64,000 bases of DNA, taken from the NCBI GenBank assembly GCA_036308645.1, contig JAXJVH010000001.1, forward strand, positions 13,398 through 77,397. The letters run 5' to 3'. Position numbers and translations under genes: made by a program. This DNA is from RUG11462 sp036308645. GTDB taxonomy: Bacteria > Bacillota > Clostridia > Oscillospirales > Acutalibacteraceae. Shown here piece after piece: positions 44,602 to 55,039 of the stretch (position 1 is the first letter of the stretch; the number at the start of each line of letters is the position of its first letter). Below the pieces are notes generated by a model. The model ran no database searches, was not told the origin of the DNA, and saw only the letters and a list, made by a program, of their open reading frames with translations.

Positions 44602-45261
44602 TTAATATTTTTTTACTATATTATCAGAAGACTTATAAATCGAATTTTCAGGTACTGCTCCACGAACGCTTGAAAGCGGATAGACGTTGGTGTTTCTTCC
44701 GATAACCGTACCCGGATTTAAAACGCTGTTACAACCGACTTCAACATTATCTCCCAAAACGGCGCCCATCTTTTTAAGACCTGTTTCATAAAGTTTGTCA
44801 CCGTCTTTAACAACAACAAGCGTTTTATCCGATTTCACATTAGAAGTAATCGAGCCTGCGCCCATGTGGGATTTATAACCCAAAATCGAATCGCCTACAT
44901 AATTATAATGCGGAACCTGAACATTATCAAAAATAATAACATTTTTGATTTCGGTTGAATTTCCGACTACGCAATTTTTTCCGATAACAGCGTTTCCCCT
45001 GATAAAAGCGCCCGGACGCACCTCGGTATTTTCATCAATAATACAAGGTCCGAAAATATTAGCGGTTTCATAAACCTTTACAGATTTATGTATATAGATA
45101 TTTTCATTAATTACATTAAAACAATCTTTATCAAGTTTTTTCTGTAAATCAATAATAAATTCACTAATAAGCGGCAAAACCTCATAAGGATATGTTTTAT
45201 CACAAAAAATATCTTTTGCTATTGTTTTTGAAGTATCAAGCAAATTTTTTATCTCTATCAT
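44602..45261 (-). CDS. Left-handed beta-helix acyl/nucleotidyltransferase-like protein
   Basis: 219 residues dominated by hexapeptide repeats (IYIHKSVKVYETANIFGP, AFIRGNAVIGKNCVVGN, VLGDNVEVGCNSVLNPGT), as in the C-terminal half of GlmU-type sugar enzymes. No N-terminal pyrophosphorylase signature (LxxGxGTRM) is present, so acetyl or acyl transfer is more likely than nucleotidyl transfer. Substrate unknown. Confidence 0.8.
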   Translation of the reverse strand: MIEIKNLLDTSKTIAKDIFCDKTYPYEVLPLISEFIIDLQKKLDKDCFNVINENIYIHKSVKVYETANIFGPCIIDENTEVRPGAFIRGNAVIGKNCVVGNSTEIKNVIIFDNVQVPHYNYVGDSILGYKSHMGAGSITSNVKSDKTLVVVKDGDKLYETGLKKMGAVLGDNVEVGCNSVLNPGTVIGRNTNVYPLSSVRGAVPENSIYKSSDNIVKKY

Positions 45262-45355
45262 TATAATAAACCTTTCAAAATAAAATTTTTATGTTTATAT
45301 TTTAACTCTTTTGTTGTATAATGTAAAGAGAATTTTTAAAAAGGGATAAAATCAA

Positions 45356-47383
45356 ATGGAAATACTTTCACCTGTTGGCAATAAAGCGTCATTATATGCG
45401 GCGGTACGCAGCGGCGCCGACGCAGTTTATTTCGGGGTCGGCGATTTTAACGCTCGCAGAAATGCCGAAAACTTTACAAAAAATGATTTAAAAGAAATTT
45501 CATCTAACTGTCACATTCGCGGTGTTAAGGCATATCTCGCTCTTAACACTCTTGTTTGTGATGAAGAAATGTCGGAAGCCATAAGCATTGTTAAATACGC
45601 CTGCGAAGCAGGAATTGACGCTATTATCATCAATGATACGGGACTTGCTGAAATTATAAAAAAATGCGCTCCGAATATGCCGTTGCATGCTTCTACACAG
45701 ATGACAGTTCATAATGTTGACGGAGTTAAATATTTAAAAGAAAAAGGCTATTCAAGGGTTGTTCTTGCCCGTGAAAACTCGCTTAGCGATATTAAAGAAA
45801 TTGCCGAATATGCAAATAATATAGGAATGGAACTTGAAATATTTGTTCAAGGGGCGCATTGTATGTGCGTTTCGGGGCAATGCCTTTTAAGTGCGGTTTT
45901 GGGTTCAAGGAGCGGTAATCGTGGACTTTGCGCGCAACCTTGCAGACTTCCGTTTAAAGTTAAAAACGGAAACGGTTATGATTTAAGCCTTAAAGATATG
46001 AATTTATTTAATTATTTCGACGAATTTGAAAAATTGAATATCGCTTCGCTTAAAATTGAAGGGCGAATGAAAACCGAGGAATATGTTGCGGCGGCAACTA
46101 ATTCTGCGCTTCAATTTAAGGAAAATAAACCCGAAAAAGAAAAAAGCCTTGAAATTTTAAGAGAAGTATTTTCACGTTCGGGTTTTACAGACGGTTATCT
46201 AACAGAAAAAAAGGATAAAGAAATGTTCGGCGTACGTTCCGAACAGGATATTGAAAAATCGAAACAAATTAAAAATTCTATTCACGAAATTTACAGACGT
46301 GAACGTCAAAATGTTAAAATCGAAATGACGGCAAAGTTTAAAATCGGTCAAAAGGCAACCTTAAAAGTTTTTGACGGTATTAACACAGTAGAGGTTAGCG
46401 GTGATATACCTAAAAAAGCTGAAAACAAGCCTGCGACCAAAGAGGATATTATAAACAAACTGTCTAAATTCGGAGGAACTCCGTATTTTGTTGATAAATT
46501 CAACATAGAACTTGACGAAAATCTGTTTATCAGCGGTAAACTTTTGTCTGGGCTTAAAGAAAATGCAATTGAACAACTTACGGCTTTAAGAGGAAAATCA
46601 AATCCTATTCCGTTCTTTTATAAAAAAGATACTGAAATTTATGAAAACTTTAATGCTAAAACCGAAATGTTTATAAGCGTTCACGATTTATCTCAATTAC
46701 CCGATTTCCCTATCGGCGACATTGTTTTCGTACCTTTTAGCAGTAGTTTTGAAGATGTTTCAAAACTTATTGAAAAAGGCTTTAATATAGGAATTAAAAC
46801 TCCTGTTTATTTTAACCGCTTATCTGATGAAAGACTTAAAAAATTTGCAGACATTGGCGTAGAACACGCTTTAATGCAAAATATAAGCGCATATAACCCA
46901 TTAAAAAAGCACGGATTTATTATAACTGCGGCGCCTTCGCTGAATATTTTTAATTCTTACAGTTTGCAAAACTGCCCTGCCGACTATTGCACGGTTTCGA
47001 CAGAACTTAAAGACTCGCAAATAAAATCTTTAAACTCTGATAAACCCAAAGGCATTTTAGCCTACGGAAAACTTTCTTTAATGATTTTACGCAATTGCCC
47101 TATAAAAGCAAATGTAGGCTGCAAAAACTGCAACCATACAATAACCGACAGGAAAAATATTGACTTTAAAATTTATTGTGAAGACGGCGTTACAAAAATG
47201 ATTAACAACCGTCCAATATTCATGGCGGATAAACAGGCTTTTTTAAACACGCTTGATTTTATTCTGCTTGAATTTACCGATGAAACCGTAAAAGAATTAA
47301 CAGATATTGTTTCACTTTATAAAAACGGCGGAGAATATGACAAACCTTATACAAGAGGATTGTATTTTAAAGGAGTTTTATGA
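45356..47383 (+). CDS. U32 family peptidase-like protein with DUF3656
   Basis: 675 residues. The U32 core runs from MEILSPVGNKASLYAAVRSG to RGLCAQPCRLPF near 195; the second half is the DUF3656 extension and ends in Cys-rich segments (CPIKANVGCKNCNH). Related U32 proteins modify RNA (for example RlhA and TrhP) or act as collagenase-like proteins, so the peptidase label may be misleading. A TATAAT (45317-45322) precedes an AAGGG site. Confidence 0.9.
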   Translation: MEILSPVGNKASLYAAVRSGADAVYFGVGDFNARRNAENFTKNDLKEISSNCHIRGVKAYLALNTLVCDEEMSEAISIVKYACEAGIDAIIINDTGLAEIIKKCAPNMPLHASTQMTVHNVDGVKYLKEKGYSRVVLARENSLSDIKEIAEYANNIGMELEIFVQGAHCMCVSGQCLLSAVLGSRSGNRGLCAQPCRLPFKVKNGNGYDLSLKDMNLFNYFDEFEKLNIASLKIEGRMKTEEYVAAATNSALQFKENKPEKEKSLEILREVFSRSGFTDGYLTEKKDKEMFGVRSEQDIEKSKQIKNSIHEIYRRERQNVKIEMTAKFKIGQKATLKVFDGINTVEVSGDIPKKAENKPATKEDIINKLSKFGGTPYFVDKFNIELDENLFISGKLLSGLKENAIEQLTALRGKSNPIPFFYKKDTEIYENFNAKTEMFISVHDLSQLPDFPIGDIVFVPFSSSFEDVSKLIEKGFNIGIKTPVYFNRLSDERLKKFADIGVEHALMQNISAYNPLKKHGFIITAAPSLNIFNSYSLQNCPADYCTVSTELKDSQIKSLNSDKPKGILAYGKLSLMILRNCPIKANVGCKNCNHTITDRKNIDFKIYCEDGVTKMINNRPIFMADKQAFLNTLDFILLEFTDETVKELTDIVSLYKNGGEYDKPYTRGLYFKGVL

Positions 47384-47384
47384 T

Positions 47385-47489
47385 TTATCTTTCCGAATGA
47401 GGTTTGTTATCCGATTCTAAAAATATAAAATCCTCATTATCCCCTACAAACTCATCTTTAGACTGATTCATAGAGTTTTTATCGTCCAT
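47385..47489 (-). CDS. 34-residue acidic small protein
   Basis: A minus-strand ORF (ATG at 47489) with AAGGAG 8 bases upstream: MDDKNSMNQSKDEFVGDNED, then FIFLESDNKPHSER. It is highly charged with a short hydrophobic FIFL core. It ends 1 base after the converging U32 gene and is divergent from alr, in a TATAAT-rich region. I know no family; length, strong site and codon structure support translation. Confidence 0.65.
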   Translation of the reverse strand: MDDKNSMNQSKDEFVGDNEDFIFLESDNKPHSER

Positions 47490-47548
47490 ATTCTCATCTC
47501 CTTGCGCATATTATATATTATTATATGCAGATAATTGTTTCTTATTCA

Positions 47549-47577
47549 TTGACTAAACACAAATTTTATTATATAAT
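47549..47577 (+). promoter_or_regulatory. Promoter of alr
   Basis: TTGACT (47549-47554), 17 bases, TATAAT (47572-47577), 31 bases before the alr start. Confidence 0.8.
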
Positions 47578-47608
47578 ATTTTCAAAATCAATAAAAGAAG
47601 GTTAAAAT

Positions 47609-48793
47609 ATGTCTTTATTTTTGTCACGAACATGGGCAGAGATTAATCTTGATAATATAAAGCATAATTACAGACTAATCAGAAACTCTATTTCACAAAA
47701 TACAAAGTTTATGGCTGTTGTAAAAGCCGACGCTTACGGTCACGGCGCTAAAGTTATTTCAAAAGAGTTACAGGATTTAGGCGCTGATTGGTTTGCCGTT
47801 TCAAATATTGAAGAAGCATTACAATTACGGCATTTCGGCATTGTAAAACCTATTCTTATATTAGGCTACACACCGCCGAGCCTTGCAAAAAAATTAAGTG
47901 AAAATAATATTTCACAGGCTCTGCTTGATAAAGACTATGCGAAAAAACTATCGGCTCAAGCAGAAATAGACAATGTAAAAATTAAAGTTCATATTAAAAT
48001 TGACACCGGAATGAGCAGAATAGGATTTTATCATCATGATAAAAATGATAATTCCGCCGTCCTAGATATATGTGAATCTTTAGATAACAAATATCTTATA
48101 AGCGAAGGTGTTTTTACACATTTTGCGACTGCTGATTTTGATAATGATGAAAACGGCGAACACACAAAAAAGCAGTTTGAACTATTTACCGATTGCATAG
48201 ATAAATTAGGCGAAAAAGGAATTAATTTTGAAATTCGTCACTGTGCTAATTCGGCGGCAACGCTTGAATATCCGCAGTATCAACTTGATATGGTAAGACC
48301 GGGAATTATTCTTTACGGTTTAAATCCATCATCATATTTTGAAAATTATGATTTACGCCCTGCTTTTACTTTAAAATCCGTAATTTCGCTTATAAAATAC
48401 ATAAAAAAAGACGACTGCGTTTCTTATGGCAGAACTTTTACCGCTGATAGAGATTTAAAAGTTGCAACCGTTCCCGTAGGATATGCAGACGGTTATTCAA
48501 GAAGTTTATCAGACAAAGGCTATGTTATAATAAACGGCAAAAAGGCTAAAATTTTAGGCAGAGTTTGTATGGACCAAATGATTGTTGATGTTTCTGAAAT
48601 CGACAAAATAAATGTCGGCGACGAAGTTCTGCTTTTCGGCGGCAAAGGACTTTCAACAGACGAATTTTCTTCTCTTTGCGGCACTATAAACTATGAAACG
48701 GTTTGTTTGGTAGGAAAGCGTGTACCTCGTGTATATTATAAAAACGGCAAGGAACAGGAAATAGTTAATTTTATTTATAATCAAAAGGATTAA
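47609..48793 (+). CDS. alr: Alanine racemase
   Basis: 394 residues. PLP-linked Lys39 is in VVKADAYGHG, and the catalytic Tyr is in SYGRTF near 275. The GYADGYSR and CMDQMIVDV motifs are also typical. It makes D-alanine for peptidoglycan. AGAAGG precedes the ATG. ung follows with 3 bases between. Confidence 0.97.
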   Translation: MSLFLSRTWAEINLDNIKHNYRLIRNSISQNTKFMAVVKADAYGHGAKVISKELQDLGADWFAVSNIEEALQLRHFGIVKPILILGYTPPSLAKKLSENNISQALLDKDYAKKLSAQAEIDNVKIKVHIKIDTGMSRIGFYHHDKNDNSAVLDICESLDNKYLISEGVFTHFATADFDNDENGEHTKKQFELFTDCIDKLGEKGINFEIRHCANSAATLEYPQYQLDMVRPGIILYGLNPSSYFENYDLRPAFTLKSVISLIKYIKKDDCVSYGRTFTADRDLKVATVPVGYADGYSRSLSDKGYVIINGKKAKILGRVCMDQMIVDVSEIDKINVGDEVLLFGGKGLSTDEFSSLCGTINYETVCLVGKRVPRVYYKNGKEQEIVNFIYNQKD

Positions 48794-48796
48794 AAA

Positions 48797-49465
48797 ATGG
48801 TTTGTTTAAATAACAGTTGGGATTTAATTTTAAAAGATGAGTTTCATTCGCAGTATTATCAAAATTTAAGACAATTTTTAAAAAAAGAATATTTTACAAG
48901 AACAATATATCCTCCTATGGACGATATATTTAATGCGTTTAAATATACGGATTACAATGATGTAAAAGCGGTTATTTTGGGGCAAGACCCTTATCACGGC
49001 GCAGGGCAGGCGCACGGCTTATGCTTTTCTGTTAAAAAAGGCATTAAACCTCCGCCGTCGCTCATAAATATATACAAAGAACAAAAGACCGACCTTAATA
49101 TTGACCAGCCTTTTGACAGTGGCGACCTCACAAAATGGGCAAAGCAAGGCGTATTGCTTCTCAATACCGTTTTAACGGTTCGTGAAAGCCAGCCTAATTC
49201 ACACAAGGGTATGGGTTGGGAGCAACTTACCGACAAGGTTATTGAGATTTTGAACAATCGTGAAAAACCTGTTGTATTTATTCTATGGGGTGCTAATGCA
49301 CGTTCAAAGAAAAAACTTATAACTAATCCAAATCATCTGATTATTGAATCCGCACATCCAAGCCCATTGTCGGCATACAACGGATTTTTCGGCAGCAGAC
49401 CATTTTCAAGAACAAATGAATTTTTAATTAAAAACGGTCAATCCCCTATTGACTGGCAGTTGTAA
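48797..49465 (+). CDS. ung: Uracil-DNA glycosylase
   Basis: 222 residues. Catalytic GQDPYHGAGQAHGL, LLLNTVLTVRES, and HPSPLSAYNGFFG are all intact. It removes uracil from DNA in base-excision repair. The start is an ATG close to the alr stop. Confidence 0.97.
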   Translation: MVCLNNSWDLILKDEFHSQYYQNLRQFLKKEYFTRTIYPPMDDIFNAFKYTDYNDVKAVILGQDPYHGAGQAHGLCFSVKKGIKPPPSLINIYKEQKTDLNIDQPFDSGDLTKWAKQGVLLLNTVLTVRESQPNSHKGMGWEQLTDKVIEILNNREKPVVFILWGANARSKKKLITNPNHLIIESAHPSPLSAYNGFFGSRPFSRTNEFLIKNGQSPIDWQL

Positions 49466-49477
49466 TAAGGAGGCATT

Positions 49478-50374
49478 ATGTTAGAATTTATTAAATCGGT
49501 ATTTTACGGTATTATTGAAGGTATTACCGAATGGTTACCTATCAGCAGCACAGGACACTTAATACTTTTTGAAAAATTTTTCGGTTTTAATTTAGGCGAA
49601 GAATTTATGGAATTTTACAGAGTTATAATTCAACTCGGCGCAATTATGGCGGTTGTAATTTTGTATTGGAAAAAGATTTGGCCTTTCCATTCAAAAAAGA
49701 ACAAAATTAAAATTGCATGGAAAACTCCCACAAACGAAGGATTTTTCGGCGGTCTGCAAAAGTTTTGCGAAAATTACGTTTTCTTTGACAAAATAATTCT
49801 CTGGATAAAAATACTTATTGCTTGTTTGCCCGCCGCAATTCTCGGACTTTTACTTGACGATTGGCTTGACGCACACCTTTACAACTTCCCTACCGTTGCA
49901 GTCACTTTACTTATTTACGGTATCGCTTTTATCATTGTGGAAAATATGCGAAAAAAAGGAAGCATAAAAACAAAAACAACTTCCCTTTCGTTGCTTACAT
50001 TTAAAACTGCGCTGATTATCGGCGCTTTTCAGGTGCTTTCAATGATTCCCGGTACATCTCGTTCTGGCGCTACAATATTAGGCGCAATTTTAATAGGCTG
50101 CTCAAGAGAGGTTGCCGCCGAATTTTCATTTTTCCTTGCAATTCCCGTAATGTTCGGCGCGTCGCTTTTAAAAGCCGTTAAACTTATAGGAAGCATTGTA
50201 TTTACACCGCAAATAGTTATTTGTTTATTAACAGGTATTTTAGTATCGTTTATAGTTTCTGTTATTGCAATAAAATTCCTTATGGGTTATATCAAAAAAC
50301 ATGATTTCAAAGCATTTGGATATTACAGAATTATTCTCTCGATTGTCCTTTTCATTTATATGATTTTCGCTTAA
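49478..50374 (+). CDS. uppP: Undecaprenyl-diphosphatase UppP
   Basis: 298 residues, multi-spanning. The BacA/UppP signatures GIIEGITEWLPISSTGHL and IPGTSRSGATILGAIL are present. It recycles the lipid carrier for wall synthesis and gives low-level bacitracin resistance. GGAGG precedes the ATG, 12 bases after ung. Confidence 0.97.
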   Translation: MLEFIKSVFYGIIEGITEWLPISSTGHLILFEKFFGFNLGEEFMEFYRVIIQLGAIMAVVILYWKKIWPFHSKKNKIKIAWKTPTNEGFFGGLQKFCENYVFFDKIILWIKILIACLPAAILGLLLDDWLDAHLYNFPTVAVTLLIYGIAFIIVENMRKKGSIKTKTTSLSLLTFKTALIIGAFQVLSMIPGTSRSGATILGAILIGCSREVAAEFSFFLAIPVMFGASLLKAVKLIGSIVFTPQIVICLLTGILVSFIVSVIAIKFLMGYIKKHDFKAFGYYRIILSIVLFIYMIFA

Positions 50375-50390
50375 AATATTTCTCACAACA

Positions 50391-50427
50391 AAAAAGGCTG
50401 TCTCATTCACTCGAGACAGCCTTTTTT
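50391..50427. terminator. Bidirectional terminator between uppP and the FN3 gene
   Basis: A stem AAAAAGGCTGTCTC/GAGACAGCCTTTTT with a short loop lies between converging genes. Confidence 0.92.
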
Positions 50428-50436
50428 ATAAATAAT

Positions 50437-51177
50437 TTATTTTGTTTTGAAAGAAACTTTTTTTGCCGCTGTAAATACTTTTTTACCTTTAATAACCTTA
50501 TACGCTCTTACGCTTACATAATACTTTGTATTCTTTTTAAGTTTTGTAAGTTTTGCCGTAGATTTTTTTACAGATAATTTTTTAGCGCCTTTTAAACTCT
50601 TGTTTGTACTGTATTTAACTTCGTAACCGTTTGCTCCGTAAGTAGATTTAAAATCAAGTTTAACATATTTTTTGGTTACGGTTGAGTTAACTTTACCAAC
50701 ACTCTTTGAAAGAACGCTAATGCTGTTAATATTACTGTAACAAAGTGACTTGCCTGATTTTAAAGCACAAACTTTATAGCGGTATATTTTACCTCTTGAT
50801 AACTTTTTATCGGTAAATGAGTTTGTGTTTACTCTTTTATAAGCAGTCCATTTTCCTGTTCCTACCGATCTGTATACCATATAAGATGTAGCGCCTGTAA
50901 CCTTGCTCCACGAAAGTTTTACAGAATTTACAGTAACAAATGTTACACTGAACTTTGTGATTTTCGGGTTAACCGAAGATTTTGTTGTGGTTGTAGTGGA
51001 TTGAGAACCTGCTGTGTTTTTGGTCGAAGTAGTCGTGGTCAATGAAGAAGATTGAGATTGATCAGTCCAAATATCCGGTTTTGACGGATCATTACTGTTG
51101 TCTGCAAAAGTAGCATACGGAACAATCATAAGAACCAAAATTACTGACAAAACACACGCTATTAATTTGTTTTTCAT
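50437..51177 (-). CDS. Secreted protein with fibronectin type III domains
   Basis: 246 residues. Signal peptide to about 25, a Ser/Thr-rich linker (TTTTSTKNTAGSQSTTTTT) and two FN3-like domains: first SVKLSWSKVTGATSYMVYRS, second near VKLDFKSTYGANGYEVKYS. The second domain is very basic. Thr-rich linkers and FN3 modules are usual in secreted carbohydrate-active systems, but there is no catalytic domain. Likely a binding or cell-surface protein. Confidence 0.88.
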   Translation of the reverse strand: MKNKLIACVLSVILVLMIVPYATFADNSNDPSKPDIWTDQSQSSSLTTTTSTKNTAGSQSTTTTTKSSVNPKITKFSVTFVTVNSVKLSWSKVTGATSYMVYRSVGTGKWTAYKRVNTNSFTDKKLSRGKIYRYKVCALKSGKSLCYSNINSISVLSKSVGKVNSTVTKKYVKLDFKSTYGANGYEVKYSTNKSLKGAKKLSVKKSTAKLTKLKKNTKYYVSVRAYKVIKGKKVFTAAKKVSFKTK

Positions 51178-51269
51178 ATATTTTTTCCTTTCAGTTTTTT
51201 ATAATTATATCATAACAAAATATTTTTTTCAACAATAATTATAAAATTTATATATGATTTTTGGTAGTT

Positions 51270-53276
51270 TTAATCAAGTTCTTTCATTCCTGTATACAAT
51301 TCATAATAACGTCCCTTTTGTTTTAAAAGGTCGTCATGGTCTCCACGTTCGATTATTTCGCCGTTTTCAAGCACCATTATTGCATTGGAATTACGTACTG
51401 TAGATAATCTATGTGCAATTACAAAAGTAGTTCTGTTCGCCATCAATCTGTCCATACCATGTTCAATATGACGTTCCGTTCTTGTATCAACGGAACTTGT
51501 AGCCTCATCAAGCACCAATATAGGCGCTTTTGACAATGCCGCTCTTGCAATATTAATCAACTGTCGCTGACCTTGTGAAAGGTTTGCTCCGTCGCCTTCA
51601 AGCAGAGTATTATATCCATCGGATAATCTCATTATAAAACTGTGGGCAGAAGCGACTTTGGCGGCGGCAATAACCTCTTCGTCCGTTGCGTCAAGCCGTC
51701 CGTAACGAATATTTTCCATTACAGTGCCTGTAAACAAATGAGTATCCTGTAAAACCATTGCGATATTCTGTCGTAATGAATCACGTTTGATATTTTTAAT
51801 ATCAATACCGTCAATGGTAATCGTGCCTTTTTCAATATCGTAAAAACGGTTTAAAAGATTGGTAATTGTAGTTTTTCCCGCGCCTGTTGAACCTACAAAT
51901 GCAATTTTTTGTCCTGCCTTTGCCCAAAGCGAAATATTTTTGAGTATTGTTTTATCAGGATTATATCCGAAGGTTACATCTGTTAAAACAACATCGCCTT
52001 TTACATCTTTTAATTCAACTGAATCGGGAGCGTCCTTTGTTTCAGGCTGTTCGTCCATAACCGCAAACACACGTTCGGCACCTGCAAGAGCTGAAAAAAT
52101 AGAAGTCATTTGGTTTGAAAGTTCATTTATTGGTCTTGCAAACTGATTTGAATAGTTTACAAAAATAGTAAGACCACCGACTGTAAGTGCCATTGAACTT
52201 GTCATAGCAATAGAACCGGTTAATGTAAGATAGCAAAGTATTCCGCCGACACCTGCAACTAATGCATAGCTGATTTTACTGATATTCCCCATTACAGGTC
52301 CCATGATACCGCCGTAAAACTGTGCGTAAAGCTGTTTATCGCGGAGATTATTATTAAGAAGGTCAAATTCCTCTATATTTTCATTTTCATGATTAAATAC
52401 TTTTACAACTTTTTGACCTGTTACAGATTCTTCAATATAACCGTTTACCGCACCGAGAGCCGCCTGTTGTGCAGAGTAGTATTTAGAACTCTTTTTAGCA
52501 ATAGCGCCGCCTAAGAAAATAAATACCGGAACAAAAATTATAGTTACAATCGACAACAGTACGTTTGTATAAAACATAAAGAATACTGTTCCGCAAAGTG
52601 TAAACACACCTGAAACCAAACTTAAAAGTGATGTATCAAGCATAGTACCGATATTATCTACATCATTGGTAAATCGGCTCATTGTCTCGCCTGTTGCGTG
52701 AGTATCATAATAACGCACAGGCAAGGTTTGCATTTTGTCAAACAAATCGTTTCTTATTCTTTGTAAAGCGCCTTGTGAAATGTGAAGCATAATTTTGCTT
52801 TGACAATATGTACTAAGTGCCGCAAGAATATAAATTACAGCCAAACAGATAATTCCCGTTATGAGATAAGCTATTTTTTCGCCTGTAATTCCAAAACCGA
52901 TGAAAATAGGGTCAAGAGCAGATTTTACGCCTGAAATTATTACATTACCGATATTACCCTCGTTGATTTTCGTACCTGCAACATTATCTATAATAGGCGA
53001 CAGTAAATATGAGCCTAAAAGACCTGCAACGGTAGATGTAATCATACATACAAACACAAATATAAATCTGAATTTATAAATCGAAATATACTTTAAAAGA
53101 CGTTTAATTGTTCCTTTGGAATCTTTTAAATTTTCTTTTTTTCTGCCTCTTTGATGTCCTCCGTGGCCTCTTCCGCCGGGTCCTCCCGGGCCGCGAGGTC
53201 CCGGTCCCATCATACCGCCTTTTGCAGGTGCAACCGATTTATACTGCTTTTGTAATTCTTCTAAAGATCTTGCCAT
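51270..53276 (-). CDS. Heterodimeric ABC exporter, subunit B
   Basis: 668 residues. An unusual N-terminal extension of about 50, rich in Gly, Pro, Arg and His (GPGPRGPGGPGGRGHGGHQ), precedes six membrane segments and an ATPase with Walker A GSTGAGKTT, signature LSQGQRQLINIARAAL and a canonical LDEATSSVD. It pairs with the upstream subunit, which has a degenerate site. It is the third gene of the MarR-controlled operon. Drug or peptide export is the family role; the cargo is unknown. Confidence 0.93.
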   Translation of the reverse strand: MARSLEELQKQYKSVAPAKGGMMGPGPRGPGGPGGRGHGGHQRGRKKENLKDSKGTIKRLLKYISIYKFRFIFVFVCMITSTVAGLLGSYLLSPIIDNVAGTKINEGNIGNVIISGVKSALDPIFIGFGITGEKIAYLITGIICLAVIYILAALSTYCQSKIMLHISQGALQRIRNDLFDKMQTLPVRYYDTHATGETMSRFTNDVDNIGTMLDTSLLSLVSGVFTLCGTVFFMFYTNVLLSIVTIIFVPVFIFLGGAIAKKSSKYYSAQQAALGAVNGYIEESVTGQKVVKVFNHENENIEEFDLLNNNLRDKQLYAQFYGGIMGPVMGNISKISYALVAGVGGILCYLTLTGSIAMTSSMALTVGGLTIFVNYSNQFARPINELSNQMTSIFSALAGAERVFAVMDEQPETKDAPDSVELKDVKGDVVLTDVTFGYNPDKTILKNISLWAKAGQKIAFVGSTGAGKTTITNLLNRFYDIEKGTITIDGIDIKNIKRDSLRQNIAMVLQDTHLFTGTVMENIRYGRLDATDEEVIAAAKVASAHSFIMRLSDGYNTLLEGDGANLSQGQRQLINIARAALSKAPILVLDEATSSVDTRTERHIEHGMDRLMANRTTFVIAHRLSTVRNSNAIMVLENGEIIERGDHDDLLKQKGRYYELYTGMKELD

Positions 53277-53278
53277 AA

Positions 53279-55039
53279 TCAGTTTGCCTCCTTTGCAGTT
53301 TGAGAATTGTAAATCTCTCGATATTCCTCATTTGATTTCAATAATTCATCATGAGTTCCTATACCGGTAATAACGCCGTTATCCATAACGATAATTTTAT
53401 CGGCTTCCTCCACAGATGAAATTCGCTGTGCGATAATGATTTTAGTAGTATCTTTAAGTTCGTTTTTAAATGATTTTCTGATTTTCGCCTCGGTGGCGGT
53501 ATCAACCGCCGAAGTTGAATCGTCAAAAATAATGATTTTAGGTTGTTTCAGCATCGCTCTTGCGATACAAATACGCTGCTTCTGACCGCCCGAAACATTT
53601 ACGCCGCCCTGACCGAGTTCTGTTTGATAACCTTCGGTAAAACTTTCGATGAAACCGTCGGCCTGAGCGCAATCGGCGCATTTCTTAATTTCTTCGATTG
53701 ACGCGTTTTGATTACCCCATTTAAGATTGTCCTCAATAGTTCCTGAAAACAAAACGTTTTTCTGAAGCACCATAGAAACCCCGTCACGAAGTTTTTCAAT
53801 GCTGTAATCTTTTACATCAACTCCGTCGACCAAAACCGAGCCTTCGTCAACGTCATATAACCTCGGTATCATTGAAACAAGCGTTGTTTTGCCACAACCT
53901 GTCGAACCGATAATTCCTACTGTTTCACCGCTGTTAATTTTGATATTGATATTATTAAGCACTTTTTCTTCACTTGTTTTATAATATCTGAAAGAAACGT
54001 TTTTAAATTCAATATCGCCTGAATTGACGCTTTTTTCCGAAAAAGCTGCAGTTTCGTCGTCAATATCGGGTTTTTCATCAAGAACTTCAGCAATACGCTT
54101 GCCCGAAGCCATTGCTCTTGACCACATCATAAACAGCATTGTAATCATCATTAAAGACATTAAAATCTGATTGATGTATGTTAGGAACTGCGTTAAATCG
54201 CCCACCGTCATACCTGTGCCGTTTTGGATAAAATCAATAACCTGATTTCCGCCAAACCAAAGCACAACAAGAGTAGTCGCATACATTAAAAGCATCATTA
54301 CGGGCTGCATAAAAATCATTAAATTCATAGCGCTTATACCCGCTTTTTTCAAATTACCGTTTGATTCTCTGAATTTATCCTTTTCAAAATCTTCTCTTAC
54401 AAAAGATTTAACAACTCGAACATTTACAAGGTTTTCCTGAATGGTGGAGTTAAGTCCGTCAATTTTCGACTGCATTCTATTAAATCTCGGAAAACCTTTT
54501 CTGATAATCAAGAATTGAACCGTAATAATTATAGGCATTGCAATCGCAAGAATTATGGCAAGTTTTGCATTTAACGTAATCGCCATAACAAGCGCACCGA
54601 TTAACATACCCGGCGAACGCAAGCACATACGAAGCAGCATATTGACAAAATTTTGAAGTTGCGTAACGTCATTTGTAAGTCTTGTTACAAGCGAACCCGT
54701 TGAGAATTTATCAATATTTGAGAAAGAAAACTTCTGTATTTTTCGATAAACGTCGCTACGCAGATCAGCGGCAAAATTAACCGACGCTTTTGCGCCGAAA
54801 TACGCTCCGCAAACACCGCCCAACAACATAAGCACCGCTGTAACAATCATTGCTATTGTAATAAAAATAATATATTGCGAACCGTTGCCGACGCTTTCTT
54901 TTGTGCCGACGCCGTTATCAATGATAGCCGAAAGAAATTTAGGTAAAACCACTTCACCTACAACCTCAACAATCATTCCAAGCGGACCTAACACAAAATA
55001 TATCCAATAAGGTTTTACATATTCAAGCCATCTTTTCAA
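53279..55039 (-). CDS. Heterodimeric ABC exporter, subunit A with degenerate catalytic site
   Basis: 586 residues. Six membrane segments, then an ATPase with Walker A GSTGCGKTT, signature VSGGQKQRICIARAML and Walker B IIIFDDSTSAVD. The catalytic Glu is replaced by Asp (FDD), as in the non-hydrolysing half of heterodimeric exporters. Start is TTG at 55039 with GGGGAG upstream, overlapping the MarR stop. Only 2 bases separate it from subunit B. Confidence 0.93.
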   Translation of the reverse strand: MKRWLEYVKPYWIYFVLGPLGMIVEVVGEVVLPKFLSAIIDNGVGTKESVGNGSQYIIFITIAMIVTAVLMLLGGVCGAYFGAKASVNFAADLRSDVYRKIQKFSFSNIDKFSTGSLVTRLTNDVTQLQNFVNMLLRMCLRSPGMLIGALVMAITLNAKLAIILAIAMPIIITVQFLIIRKGFPRFNRMQSKIDGLNSTIQENLVNVRVVKSFVREDFEKDKFRESNGNLKKAGISAMNLMIFMQPVMMLLMYATTLVVLWFGGNQVIDFIQNGTGMTVGDLTQFLTYINQILMSLMMITMLFMMWSRAMASGKRIAEVLDEKPDIDDETAAFSEKSVNSGDIEFKNVSFRYYKTSEEKVLNNINIKINSGETVGIIGSTGCGKTTLVSMIPRLYDVDEGSVLVDGVDVKDYSIEKLRDGVSMVLQKNVLFSGTIEDNLKWGNQNASIEEIKKCADCAQADGFIESFTEGYQTELGQGGVNVSGGQKQRICIARAMLKQPKIIIFDDSTSAVDTATEAKIRKSFKNELKDTTKIIIAQRISSVEEADKIIVMDNGVITGIGTHDELLKSNEEYREIYNSQTAKEAN

